The notes below the pieces were generated by a model. That model saw only the letters and a list, made by a program, of their open reading frames with translations. It did no database searches and was not told the origin of the DNA. A stretch of DNA of 64,000 bases, from the NCBI GenBank assembly GCA_022559985.1, contig JAFJTR010000011.1, forward strand, positions 434,001-498,000, written 5' to 3'. Below, piece after piece: positions 21,828 through 33,000 of this stretch (positions are counted from its first letter, which is position 1; each line of letters opens with the position of its first letter). This stretch comes from Parastagonospora avenae f. sp. tritici 18332-5. Taxonomy: Eukaryota; Ascomycota; Dothideomycetes; Pleosporales; Phaeosphaeriaceae. Made by a program: the position numbers and the translations under genes.

Positions 21828-22363
21828 CAAACTTCCACTTCCCATGCAAGACGGATTGGTATCAAGCAACGCCCAGCCCACCCACTCGGCAGAATTCTAA
21901 ACTATTTTTTCAATCAAGAAACAAAACCACTCAAACATTCATCGCATCAGGTCTGGTGAAGCATGGCAGATGGGTGACAACCTGGATCCATCTGTACATT
22001 CTATCTTCTCACCCAATACATACCAGTCGAACCTCGTAATACTATCATCCACGATATCGATAGTCCTGGCTTCCCACGTCGCAGCTCAGCGTACATATGT
22101 CGTGCTCGACAAGAGTGCGCTGCTTGGCGAGGATACGATAGTGGTCTGGTCCGGTGGTCCAAGAGAGATAGACGAGAATTTTTAACACACATGCCGCCGA
22201 CGTCGACGGCGCATGTAGGCGACCAGGGCTTGTATCATCCCACCCAAAATCGATCGCACGAATCGTTAGCTATACCACAGAAATCTCCCCCAGATAGGAT
22301 CAGAAACGTGGTTGGAATGCAATCAACATCGATTGCTTGTATGTCATAACTTTTTTTGCACAT
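21828..22363. other. intergenic between convergent genes
   Basis: This is the 3' flank of the secreted-protein gene and of the isovaleryl-CoA dehydrogenase gene. No gene is recognised; a short frame at 21970-22185 has no support. Confidence 0.5.
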
Positions 22364-23700
22364 TCACACATCCTGCTTCCACTCCTTATTAAACGCCCTC
22401 CCAATAACCATGCGTCTAACCTCACTCGTCCCCGCCCCAATCTCATAAAGTTTCGCATCCCGCAAAATCCTGCCCACGGGGACTTCGTTCATATACCCCA
22501 TACCGCCCATCAACTGCACCGCATCCGCCGCGACCTCGCTCGCTCTCTCCGCCGCGTACAAAATCGCGCCGGCGCAATCCTGCGTCCGGATCACCGGGTC
22601 CGCGTGTGATTCGTCCACGGCCCGCGCGATGCTGTATGTGAACGCCTGCGAGGCGCGGAACTTGGTGTACATATCGGCGAGCTTGCCCTGGACGAGTTGG
22701 TTGTGTGCGATCGGGTAGCCGAATTGTTTTCGCTGGTGTGTGTATGGCAGGACGTTGTCGAGGGAGGCTTGCATGAGGCCGAGCGGGCCGGCAGACAGCA
22801 CCAGGCGCTCGAGATCGAGGCCCTCCATAAGCACGCGCACGCCGCGGTTGATGTCGCCGAGGATGTTTTCTTTGGGCACAAAGACGTCGTCGAAGACGAG
22901 TTCGCCTGTATTAGAGCCGCGCATGCCGAGCTTATCGAGTTTCTTGGTGATGCTGAAGCCTTTGGATGTGGTTTCGACGATGAAGGCGGTTATGCCTTTG
23001 GAGGCGGCGGTGGGTTCGGTTTTGGCGTAAACAACGATGGTGTGGGCGTCTGGGCCCTGCGGAGGTGTTAGTATGCTGTGTCGGTGTCAAGGATGAGGAG
23101 ACGTACGTTTGTGATCCACATCTTGGTGCCGTTAAGCAGATAGCCGCCATCGACCTCCTTTGCTGTCGTCTTCATGCTGACTACGTCTGATCCAGCAGAG
23201 TGCTCTGACATGGCCAGCGCACCTATCTGCTCTCCGCTTATGAGCCCAGGCAGGTACTTCTTCTTCTGCTCAGTGTTGCCGTTCAGCATCAACTGGTTGA
23301 CACACAGTTGGCTGTGGGCGGCATAGCTCAGTCCTATGCTTCCAGACGCTCTTGACAGCTCCTCCATAACGACGCAATGCGCCTGGTATCCCATTGCCAG
23401 CCCGCCGAACTCCTCGTCTGCTGTTATGCCCAAGAAGCCAGCTTCGCCAAACTTCCTCCACATGTCGTTGGGGAACTCATTGTCGCGGTCCGTCTTTGCA
23501 GCCACATCTTCTGGAATTTCTCGCCGTGAAAATTCACGGACTGATTCGCGAAGCTCGTCGAGGTCAGATTGTGTGGGTGGTGCGAAGTCTTTGGGGTGTT
23601 TCGTGGAGGCATGTCGGCGTGCGCTGATTGCTGCCGTCCGTGAGCACCGGAAGAGCGGCCGCGCACTACGGGCGAAAAGACGGGGAGTTATTGAAGCCAT
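22364..23700 (-). CDS. IVD: isovaleryl-CoA dehydrogenase, mitochondrial
   Basis: Flavoprotein of leucine breakdown: oxidises isovaleryl-CoA to 3-methylcrotonyl-CoA in mitochondria and passes electrons to ETF. The protein has 428 residues from exons 23107-23700 and 22364-23056, with a 50-nt intron. The first 35 or so residues are rich in Arg, Ser and Ala (mitochondrial targeting). Acyl-CoA dehydrogenase signatures are AMSEHSAGSDVVSMKT and TKMWITN/GPDA across the junction, QLMGGMGY, and the C-terminal YEIGAGTSEVRRMVIGR. The GLDLERLVL segment carries the likely catalytic Glu (E281) in helix G, the position used by isovaleryl-CoA dehydrogenases rather than other family members. It need not belong to the aromatic block around it. 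Confidence 0.95.
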
Positions 23701-23926
23701 TTTGTGTCTACTAAAAGTTCACAAACGCAGTCGAATACAAAACTCCTTCGCGAAAAGTGTGAGAATGCGGTCTTGTGCGGCTTCGGTTGGCGACGGCTGT
23801 AGCCCATACGCCGAGGCACCTGCCAAATGCGGAGCGCGCGGTTGAAGTCTGGGGTAACAGCGGCTTAATTCCGCGACTCTCTTCACTTCCAGAAACATGC
23901 ATTCGTCTGTTACTTATCGTGAAATA

Positions 23927-24607
23927 CTACAAATCCTCGACCTTTTTCATCGCCCGCCCATTACACTCTCCCACATCTAGCGCGACCAAAAACCTACTGA
24001 CAGCATTATACGCTGCCACCGTCGCCGTAAGCTCCACCACTTTTGTCTCCCCCAGCACGCCCTTCAACCTCTCCACCACCCCATCCTCCACCTCCACCCC
24101 AATCGTCATCTGATCCGTGTACAACACCACCGCCTCCTCTTCCTCGCTCAGCCCTGCCATATCCCCATCCCTTCGCCACCCGCGTCCCGTGACTGGCGTG
24201 TCAAACACCAGCTGCATAGTCTCGCGCGTCACGCCAGCTTTGATTGCAAGCGCGGCGTGCACATCCCATTCGTGAACCGCCTTGTTGAGCACGGCGACGC
24301 GGCTGATGGCGAGTTCTTTGAGGGCGTCTGGGATGCTGGTCTTGGTGCGGATCGCGCCGATGAACGAGTTCCAGCCGTCGGCGACGGCGGGGTTGTGTAG
24401 GAGTGCGAGGTCGAGGGGGATGAGGGGGCGAGGCTTGCGGCGCTCAGCAATTCGTTCGTAGATCGGGCGGGCTTCTTCGCTGGGAGGCTCCGAAGGGGCG
24501 TAGGAGACGCGCATGGTGAAGGGTGGTGATGTTGTGAGTGCTCGTGTGAAGTTTGTATGTAGGAGTGGTGGGGGCCGGAAAAGGTATCCTGCGGTGCGTA
24601 GGGACAT
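23927..24607 (-). CDS. carboxymuconolactone decarboxylase-like (AhpD superfamily) protein
   Basis: This is a single-exon, 226-residue protein. The core, LKELAISRVAVLNKAVHEWDVHAALAIKAGV, is the alpha-helical signature of the carboxymuconolactone decarboxylase (CMD) fold. A second helical segment (EEEAVVLYTDQM) and VVELTATVAAYNAVSRFLVAL follow. There is no CxxC pair, so it is not an AhpD-type peroxidase partner. The Glu-Trp-x-x-His pattern is common in fungal CMD-like proteins. The N-terminus (RTAGYLFRPPPLLHTNFTRALTTS) could be a mitochondrial presequence; a shorter form could start at Met32 (24514). It lies next to ring-cleavage genes, which fits decarboxylation of a muconolactone, but many fungal CMD-like proteins have no known substrate. 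Confidence 0.85.
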   Translation of the reverse strand: MSLRTAGYLFRPPPLLHTNFTRALTTSPPFTMRVSYAPSEPPSEEARPIYERIAERRKPRPLIPLDLALLHNPAVADGWNSFIGAIRTKTSIPDALKELAISRVAVLNKAVHEWDVHAALAIKAGVTRETMQLVFDTPVTGRGWRRDGDMAGLSEEEEAVVLYTDQMTIGVEVEDGVVERLKGVLGETKVVELTATVAAYNAVSRFLVALDVGECNGRAMKKVEDL

Positions 24608-24917
24608 TGGGGTGAACGAAAGGCAGGATGGTACCTTTTATACCCTACAAGTGCGACATGCAGGGCAACGGTCGCATGCGGTTACGGCATGCTCTTCCCC
24701 ACTGTGTGAGTGCGTTAGACCGAGCTATTTTGCGTTGACGTATGCTACTTCATCACTGACACGTGCTGTTGTGAACTCTTGGTCGATTTGTATAGAACCT
24801 AGATTCACTGACCGGAACTTCGGTCTAGGGATTGATGTTATTCATGAGCAAGCAAGAGATCGAAAGGTATCACTATATACAAAGTTCTGACTTTTAAGCC
24901 ATACACTGCACCATTTT
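24608..24917. other. intergenic spacer
   Basis: This lies between the start of the CMD-like gene and the 3' end of the intradiol dioxygenase gene. It probably holds the CMD-like promoter; nothing else is seen. Confidence 0.5.
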
Positions 24918-25993
24918 TTACAACCTGCTGCTCTCATCGAAAACATTGGGCAGCCTTGGGATACCGTCGAGACGTCCGGTCTTCTTGCCTGTCGGCGCCA
25001 GTGTGACGTTGTAAAGCAAGTCGAGCTTAGCCTTGGGGTCCTTGGTAGGCTCAAAGTCAAGCAGCAAGTCGTCCTTGACCGCGAACACGGTGTCGTTGGT
25101 GACCCAAGGGTCGTCGCGGGGGTAGAGCTGGGTGATCAATGGCTTGTAACCTTCGGCTGAAACCATCAAGTGGATGTGTGCGGGACGGAAGGGGTGGCGG
25201 TCCATGGTCTTGAAGAGCTGGCCTGCAGCACCTGCGAAGTTTGTTAGCAACAGCTTTGTGAAGAGAACTTGGGTGAGCATACCATCGGTAGGCAGAGAGT
25301 ACGCAGTTGGCTTGTAGCAGTAGTAGTGGTATTCGCCATTCTCGTTTGTCGTGAACTTGCCCCTCAGGTTGTTTGGCTCCTGGTTCTCTGGGTCCTGGAA
25401 GTCGTACTTTCCGTTCGCACTTGCCTGCCAGATGTCGATAACGGCACCTGGAATGCCCTTCTTTGTATCGAGGTCGCGAACCACACCGTGCATGAGCGCA
25501 GTCTGGCCATCTGGGTGCGGGTTGCGGATGATGGTGTCGCCGAGATCGCGGAAGGGGGAATGAGGCGACCAGAAGGGTCCGAGAATTGTGGAGGAGGTGG
25601 GTGTTTCGCCAGACTCGTTGATGTGCTTGTGTGCAATCTCGTCGACTAATCTATGCAGCCGTCAGAGAACCATTATGCCTTATAAAGGAGATTGCAGACT
25701 TACGACTCAACACCGAGAACATCAGAAATACGATGTGCCTCGTTCCTGGTGTTTGTGGTGGTCTTGCCAATGGAGTTGACGAATCGCACACCCTCGAACC
25801 ACTCCTCGTTGGTCAGCTCGACCTCACGAATGAAGTCGTGGAGATGTGTGATCATAGAAGTCAGGACAAAACGTGTTCGCTCGGGCACAGCAGGCCCCAT
25901 AGCATTGATGACTGCGGCTGTGAAGTTGGGGTCGAAGCGGTGCTTCGCATCATCACCCTGGTACTTTGGCGCTGACTGTGTGTTTGGATCCAT
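24918..25993 (-). CDS. intradiol ring-cleavage dioxygenase (catechol/hydroxyquinol 1,2-type)
   Basis: Non-haem Fe(III) enzyme that opens an aromatic diol between the two hydroxyls, giving a cis,cis-muconate (or maleylacetate from hydroxyquinol). It has 323 residues from exons 25704-25993, 25283-25650 and 24918-25231, with introns of 53 and 51 nt. The N-terminal helical Dioxygenase_N domain (RTRFVLTSMITHLHDFIREV) marks the catechol/hydroxyquinol group rather than protocatechuate dioxygenase. Iron ligands by position are Y179 (GKYDF), Y214 (TAYSLP), H238 and H240 (RPAHIHL). It is divergent from the lactonizing enzyme across a 542-bp shared promoter. The exact diol substrate is not settled by sequence. 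Confidence 0.94.
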
Positions 25994-26535
25994 TGTGAAG
26001 GATGAATGAGAAAATGAGAGAAGAGAGCTTTTTTGAAGTGGTGTATTGGTGGTATATTGATGCAAGTCTGAATCTGGGGGCAACTCTTTATAAACCTTTC
26101 AATGCACAGGCAGTTCAGCCAACCGAACTAACTACGTTGACAATCGCCGTGTCGCTAGCCGGTGCATCAGGCGATGCACTTGGAAGCATAGCGCTGCGGG
26201 AGGCCAGGCCGGCTTTGAGAACATTTGGGTGAGACTGCGAGCGTCTGCCGAACGTCCCGCCGCCTGGAGATGGCTTGCCCCGCCATGACCAGGGGCGATT
26301 GGCCAATGAGATGGGACACATTGTGGGTGAAGTCTTACCCGTCTCTTTTCCCATGCTTCTAGGGTATGCCCCGCCATCTTCTTGGGTTCCGGTAAGTTTA
26401 CTAACAACGGGTCGAGATGTGTCGCGCTTTTTGGTTTTGAAAATGGTCGCGGTCCGAATCTTGCTGGCGCATTCATTTCCTACGACGTGAACTCTTGAGC
26501 AAAGCACCTCTCTTTCGATACGCGGAACAGTCGAA
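25994..26535. promoter_or_regulatory. shared divergent promoter of dioxygenase and lactonizing enzyme
   Basis: This 542-bp spacer separates two divergent ring-cleavage genes, so a joint regulator is plausible. A TATA-like TTTATAAA at 26087-26094 lies about 95 bp before the dioxygenase ATG. ATTGGCCAAT at 26298-26307 is a perfect palindrome made of two facing CCAAT boxes. Several short GC-rich stretches such as GCCCCGCC could match carbon-repressor-type sites, but these are too short to call. Confidence 0.55.
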
Positions 26536-27780
26536 ATGGTCAAACATCATTTGATGATAGGCACGTGGACGCCGCCTGGTGTAATCATTACCGTCGCGTT
26601 CGATGATGAGACGTTGGAGCTAGAATTGGTGAAGAAGACGGAGATTCCTGAGGATGAGCCTATCAGTTGGATGGCATTCGACGTACGCAATACCTTCGGA
26701 TTGGGTCTCGGAGATGCGATAACTAACAACAGACGCGCAGCATCAAAGGAAAAACATCTATGGTTCGTCGATGAAAAAATGGAGCTCCCATGAAGTCAAG
26801 AGCCCTGGCGAGATTGTGCATTCTGGAAGCTTCCCGATCGGTGGTCATCGTGTGTACATGCGGTCCTTCGCAGCTGCCAGCTACTGACAAAGTTGAACAG
26901 CCAAAGCCAACGGTGCCGACACCAAAACACGCGCCATATTCCTGCTCCCTTCGAAAAAACCGCCGTATGCCGTATACTGTAACCCCTTCTACGATTACGC
27001 TGGATATGGCAATATATTCTCCGTCGACTCCTCCGGTCGCATGAAGGAGAACATTCAGAACTTCGAATACTGCGACAAGACGGCTATCCACGGCATGGTC
27101 TTTGATCCCACAGAAACCTACCTCTACAGTGCAGACATGTGGGCGAACCGAATCTGGTGTCACAAGAAGATCGATGACGAAGGCAGAGTAGAGACGGTAG
27201 GATACACAGAAGCACCTGCACCGAAAGACCATCCACGATGGGTCGAGATGCACCCGAGTGGGAATTACCTGTACGCCTTGATGGAGGCTGGCAACAGACT
27301 GTGTGAGTATGTGATCGACCCGCAGACAAAGCTGCCAGTCTACACGCACAAGACGTACCCATTGATTCCGCCTGGTAAGCTCCATCTATTCAGCTTTCAT
27401 GCGGAAAGCTAATCGTGACAGGCATTCCCAATGCGAAAACAATGTACCGGTCCGACGTCTGCTTCCTCACAAAGTCCGCAAACTACCTCTTTGCAACCTC
27501 CCGCTCCAACTCCTTCTCTCTCACAGGCTATATTTCAGCTTTCAAGATCGCGCCATCTGGTGTGATTGAGCGACAGATATGCTTGAACCCAACACCAACA
27601 TCTGGTGGACATTCCAATGCAGTATCGCCATGCCCGTGGAGTGACGAGTGGCTGGCGCTCACTGATGACGAGAAGGGTGGTGTAGAGATGTACAGATGGC
27701 AGGATGAGTTTCTAGCCAGAGTCGCGAGATTGGAGATTGGAGAGAAAGGTTTTGGTATGAATGCTATATGGTACGATTAG
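26536..27780 (+). CDS. muconate/carboxymuconate-lactonizing enzyme (fungal beta-propeller type)
   Basis: Cyclises a cis,cis-muconate to a muconolactone in the beta-ketoadipate pathway; fungi use a seven-bladed propeller here, unrelated to bacterial CatB. The protein has 362 residues from four exons: 26536-26682, 26741-26849, 26901-27374 and 27422-27780, with introns of 58, 51 and 47 nt. It begins with HHLMIGTWTPPG. Recognisable family segments are YAVYCNPFYDYAGYGN, the HGMVFDPTETYLYSADMWANRIW blade, HPRWVEMHPSGNYLYALMEAGN, and the final GFGMNAIWYD. It lies divergent from the dioxygenase and directly before the enol-lactonase fusion gene. Whether it prefers muconate or 3-carboxymuconate cannot be read from the sequence. 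Confidence 0.92.
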
Positions 27781-28208
27781 ACAAATAGAAAGGGCCATAG
27801 TACAATATCATCAAAAAGCCTCAACTCGAGACGACTTGAGGCAATTCTATCACGTCTTTCACATCTGCCAAATATGAAAGTTTGTGTTTAGCTGCTCGTC
27901 CGAATAATGCTACCGTAATGCTTGCACATGTCAGATCGGAATTGATTTCCGATCTCGGAATGAAGCATGAGGGGCAGCTTGGGGAAACCATGATCCCTGG
28001 GCTTCGACACGTTAGTGTCAGCCGGCAGATGTCATCGGGGAAGCTCTCTTCCAAGCAGCTAGTTCATCATGGCGTCCATTGAGGTGCAGAACAATATCAT
28101 GTTAAACACTGCTTCCACTCGCGTTCTGCTCCACCAGGATCATATTCGCATAGTTCAGTCGATTGTTGTCCCAGATTGAACCTCGAAATTACCCCACATC
28201 CCTCCATC
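27781..28208. other. intergenic, upstream of the enol-lactonase fusion
   Basis: This 428-bp spacer between two same-direction pathway genes presumably holds the second gene's promoter. No gene is seen. Confidence 0.5.
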
Positions 28209-29969
28209 ATGGCGTCCAAATCAACTCCAGGCATTCTGTACGTGACGATGCAGCCCAAGGATGGTCTGCCAGAAGCACAATTCCACGATTGGTAAGTTGA
28301 CATCCTCAGTCGGATCCTGTCGAACTCGAGACATCGACTAATACCTCTTCAACCCAGGTACCAGAATGAACACGGCCCGAACCGCCTGCGACTCCCGTTC
28401 TGCAAGAATGGCTTCCGCTACCGTGCTACTGACCTCGAGAATTCGCCAGGGAGTCAGGAAAAGCCAGAGTGGATGGCCATCTACGACTTTGACGAGCTCG
28501 AAAACCTCACGCGCGAACCATACTTGAAGCTGCGATCGGCACCGGTGCAGTCGCAGAGGGAGCGAGATACCATGAAGCAGATCTTCGTAGATCGACGGAA
28601 CTATGATTTGCTTGGGGAATGGAAGGGGGACGGCTTTCGCGACCTGCAGAAGGTCGAGAATGAGGGAGAGAAGAATGTCATGATTGCCGTTAGCTTCCAG
28701 CTGCAGGATGGCAAGGACAAAGAGGAAGAGCTGGAGAAGTGGTACGTACAGGAGCATGTGCCATTGCTGCAGAAGGTTCCAGGATGGAGGAGGACGAGAA
28801 GATTCGTGACAAGCTACCTGGATCTGGAGAGTGGGCATAGGAAGGAGAAGGAGTATCTCGCTCTGCACGAATACGCGCCACAGAACGGCCTTGGTGGGCC
28901 AGAGTTCCAGGCTGCCATCACTACCGAATGGTGCAACAAGATCTACAAAGACGTCGTGAAGGAAAGGAAGAGGAGGGTCTACGACTTATACTACACATTC
29001 GGTGCCGCCCAACGAGACCTGAAGAGCCTAGCAAGCGACGACACCTTCCCCGCCGTATCAACAGACGGCTTGATCAAAACCCATCCCGCAAAATGCACTC
29101 CCGAAAAACGCCCCATCATTCAAAGCTTCGTCACAACCCCCGACGGCGTGTCACTCCCCTACCGCCTCGAAGGCGCCACCGACCCCAACGCCCCGCTCCT
29201 CGTCCTGATAAACAGCATCCTCGTCGACTACGCCATCTGGGACGCCTTCGTCACTCACTTTCTCAAACTGACAGACAGCAAATACCGTGTCCTGCGCTAC
29301 AACACGCGCGGCCGCAACGCCCTGTCTTCATCTGCGGCTTCCCCGGTTACCATTGACCTGCTCACCACCGACCTCCTCGCCCTCCTCGACGCCCTGCGTG
29401 CCAAAACCGCTGCCGTCATCGGCGTCTCGCTCGGCGGCGCAACGGCCCTCAACGCCGGTCTCAACTATCCTTTACGCATATCGGCGTTCGTCGCGTGCGA
29501 CACCAACGCCTTTGCGCCACCGTCCAACGCCACTGCCTGGAACGATCGCGTCGCCATGTGCGAGAAGGAAAACGCCGTGTCCCCCGCCGGCGAAGCGATC
29601 GTCGGGCACGACCTCGCCGAAGCTACCGTGCGCCGCTGGTTCGTCAAGGAATCGTACGACGATCCGGAGCTGGCGGGGAAGATCCAGGGGGTGAAGGATA
29701 TGGTGAGTGGGAATTCGCTGCAGGGGTTCAAGGAGAGTGTGGTTGCGCTGCATCAGTATGATATCCGGGAGAAGATGGCGGGGTATGAGGGTAAAGGAGC
29801 GTTTTTGGTGGGCGCGGGGGATGGCGTGCTGCCGAAGACGATGAAGGAGAATATGGCGGAAAAATTGGGCAAGGGGGTGGAGTTGAAGGTTGTGGATGGG
29901 GCTGGACATTTGCCGATGGTAGAGAGGCCGGAGGAGGTTGCAGAGTTTGTAACGAAGTTTTTGGGATAG
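28209..29969 (+). CDS. EthD-like domain fused to 3-oxoadipate enol-lactone hydrolase
   Basis: Predicted 564-residue protein; exons 28209-28291 and 28358-29969, intron 66 nt. The N-terminal 240 or so residues look like two copies of a dimeric alpha-beta-barrel (EthD/muconolactone-isomerase-like) unit: ILYVTMQPKDGLPEAQFHDWYQNEHGPNR, and later VSFQLQDGKDKEEELEKWYVQEHVPLL. From about residue 275 there is an alpha/beta hydrolase with nucleophile S385 (GVSLGG), probable acid D516 (GAGDGVLP) and H545 (GAGHLP), close to bacterial PcaD/CatD enol-lactonases. Enol-lactone hydrolysis gives 3-oxoadipate. Bacterial muconolactone isomerase (CatC) has the same small barrel fold, so the N-terminal half may supply the isomerase step; that part is inference. 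It lies directly after the lactonizing enzyme gene. Confidence 0.9.
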
Positions 29970-30069
29970 AGGTTTGGATTTGCTATACTTTGCTTTTGAT
30001 ATATTGAAATGTGATCTAGATATTACCGCATATAAACAGTGTTTCCAGAGTTTCCCTGCGACGCCCATC

Positions 30070-33000
30070 TCAACACAACTTCGACCCGTCATACCCTAAT
30101 AGGTCCGGCCCAACTTCATAATTGGGCTTGTCCGCCTCCTTTAAACTGTCGGGGTCAATGTATCGACACGTCAGTGCAAACCGCAATTTCCCCGCATGCT
30201 CGACAGAATGCTCGTAGTACTTCTGTACGTCCGCCCCATGCATGACTACGATATCCCCGTGCCCCAACTCCATCTTCAGCACTTCCTTCGCCTGCCCGGA
30301 GTACTTGAGCGCTAACTCTTTCCGCACTGTCTTGAGTCTCGCGCGGTACGCTATGGGGTCCGACAACTTCAGCGCGTCCAGTTCGGGTTGCAGTGCCAGG
30401 CGCGCTTCGTACTGTGAGCATCCGGGGAGAGGGGGCTCATGGTCGTATTCACCTGTTGCGGAGGACACGAAGTTATAATGGCGTGCCTTCATGCGTATGC
30501 GCATGGTGCCTGGTGCGCCGAGACTGAGCGTCGCGATGGTTGGGCCGAGACCAGTTTCACCATCATCGTGGTACTTGATCTTCTGCAATTCGAAGTAGCC
30601 CAGGGCGAGGACCTCATTGAACTCCAAAGGATGACTGGATCCTTGCATAATTTCCTCCGTCTGTTGGGCAAAGAGGGCATGGTAATTTGTGGAGTCTTGA
30701 GCAATGCGCTTTCTGGCAGTTTCTTGCGCAGCGAGGAACTTCGTTGCCCAGTTGAGGCGGCTGCGCGTTGCGTTGATGGGACGGGCTGCGCCCTCGAAGG
30801 GGTGGGAGTCGGTGGCAGCGATGAACTTGTACGGCATGCCGTAATTGACGTTGAAGTGGCGGCAGTAAGTGTCGCCCTTGAGCTGGCCGGTGGGCATAAC
30901 GCGCCGACGAAGACCGATGTCTGTCTTCTGGAGCTCTTCGAACATCGTGTTGGGACCTCCTGCTTCTTCTACGACGGTCTTGTTGGCGACCATGTGCGTG
31001 ATGAAGCCGTCGAGACCGGGGATCTGGTACCGGTTGATGCGGTATCCATGAGTCAAGCTTACTGACACATCCAAAAGAGGGGAGTTGATGTCTCTGGAAT
31101 GCGTGTAACTCGCGCTGAGCGGCCAGAAAGTCTCGCGCAAAGACTTAGCAGATATGAGGGAATGCGGATGTTCCAACTTGTAGTTACAGTTCGGAGTCGC
31201 GCATTCCCAGCCGGTCCACGCTATGCGTGAGTTACATCTTCCACAGTCCGCGCAAACTATGCCTGACGAAAACGATTGAGAGGTCGCTTCACCAGGAGGA
31301 GCATATTCGGATATCTCAGGGCGGTCGAATCTCAGAGGGTACTCCATGTTGTCGTTCAGACATGGTGTCTTCTGCTTGAGGAATCGTGGGTCGTAGACAA
31401 GTTCCGCCTCTTCTGGTTCTCTCGATATCTTGTAAGAGCCAGAACCTGACTCTTGGATAATGTGCCAGAACGCGGTACAGCTTGGCTGTAAGCACATCCA
31501 GCCGTTGAGGTAGACTTGCATGGACATCTTGCCACAGCAGTTGCAGTTCTCCTGGATCGGTGGACCGAGCGACCCCACTTCGACCTGGTTCTCTTCGTTC
31601 TCTGGACTCCACCAAGACCTCTTCTCGGTGTTCAGCTTTTCGAAGCGATATCGAACGATCTTGCTGTTACCGCTCTTCTCGGTCCAAATGTGTGTAGGCT
31701 TGAAATAGTCGAGAACACAGTACTGTTGCGGTGGCTGTGATGGCATGTGTGGGTTGTCAGCACCAGTGAGAAGAACGACCGGATTGCAGTGAGCCATGCA
31801 ATTTTTCAGAGCTGTAATAACTGCTGTTTGTTCGACTTGGTCTCGGCCACTCTTCACCTCACCGGGGTCGTTGTCTTTGACTTGACCTCCACCAGCTCTT
31901 GAGATGACGACATCGTTGTCGACATAGTCTCGGGCATGAGCAACCTTGTCAAACATCAAGCCTCGCGCGAAACCTCCGGTAGAATAACATGCGCCCTGGT
32001 AGGCGCGGAAGTAGTGCAGAGTTTCGCACAGCTCCTGGCGACTCGCGGCCCAAACCTCAGGTTTGCCAGAGGGCGCAGGCTTCTTTAAACCCGGCTTGCG
32101 ACTGGCGAAGAGTGTTTCAGAGATCCTGTAAAGCTCCGAACGCTGTTGTGACAGATGTTTACTGTCCCTAGCCACGAACGGCTCTTCTTCCACTGTCGTC
32201 GCATTTGAGCCTGCGTCGGAGCCCTCGTAGCCTGGCTTTGGGATTGCGCCGTCCCTAGTGCGCAGGTATTCTAGTAATTATTAGCATGGGGTGATCAGTG
32301 GCTTGAATTGACTCGACTTACTGTAGGGTTGGCTCAACAGCTGCGTGGGCTGGGTTTCGGCCTCCTCCACCATTGCTCTTTTTTGTGGCTGGGTTCCGTC
32401 GATCAAGCCAGACAATCGACCCATGTGGGAGACCTCCCGGTTGTGGTTGTAAGGGGATGTAGGGAGCGTCCCCTGTGAAGTGACTGTACTGTGCTCTTGT
32501 GGGACGAACCTCTGAGAATGGTGCAATGGTTCTGCGCGCAGAAAGCTAGAGCCGTCGGTGGAAGTGGTGTGACTTGACGCCGGTACTGGTGCCCACGCAG
32601 GCTGTGCGTATTGCTCTCCATCAAAAACGGCTGGCCGGTCGCTCATACTAGCGAAGCTGGTCTCTGGGGTAGAGGACTTCGCGCGTTGTGAGGTCGTCAT
32701 TCTTTCCAATGCACCACCAGGTGAGAACCACGATGGGGAAGTCTTCAGGATGATGACTCGCGAGTTCATCTCTGTTGAAGCTTCGATAGAGTCTGCGTCC
32801 AACAGTGTCTGTTTCTTAGTCTTGATTCGAGTCCGGGTACTTCGTCTTGGTGTGGTTGAGGACTTGATTGGCACGATTGATGACTTGGCTTTGAATTTGG
32901 ACGGAGCATCGATCGCAATCGTTTTATTCTTCTTCGGAGAGGGAGTCCGTGGGTCCTCTTTCACAGCCTCGCTAGTCTTCCGCGTTCGCAGTTGACGGGT

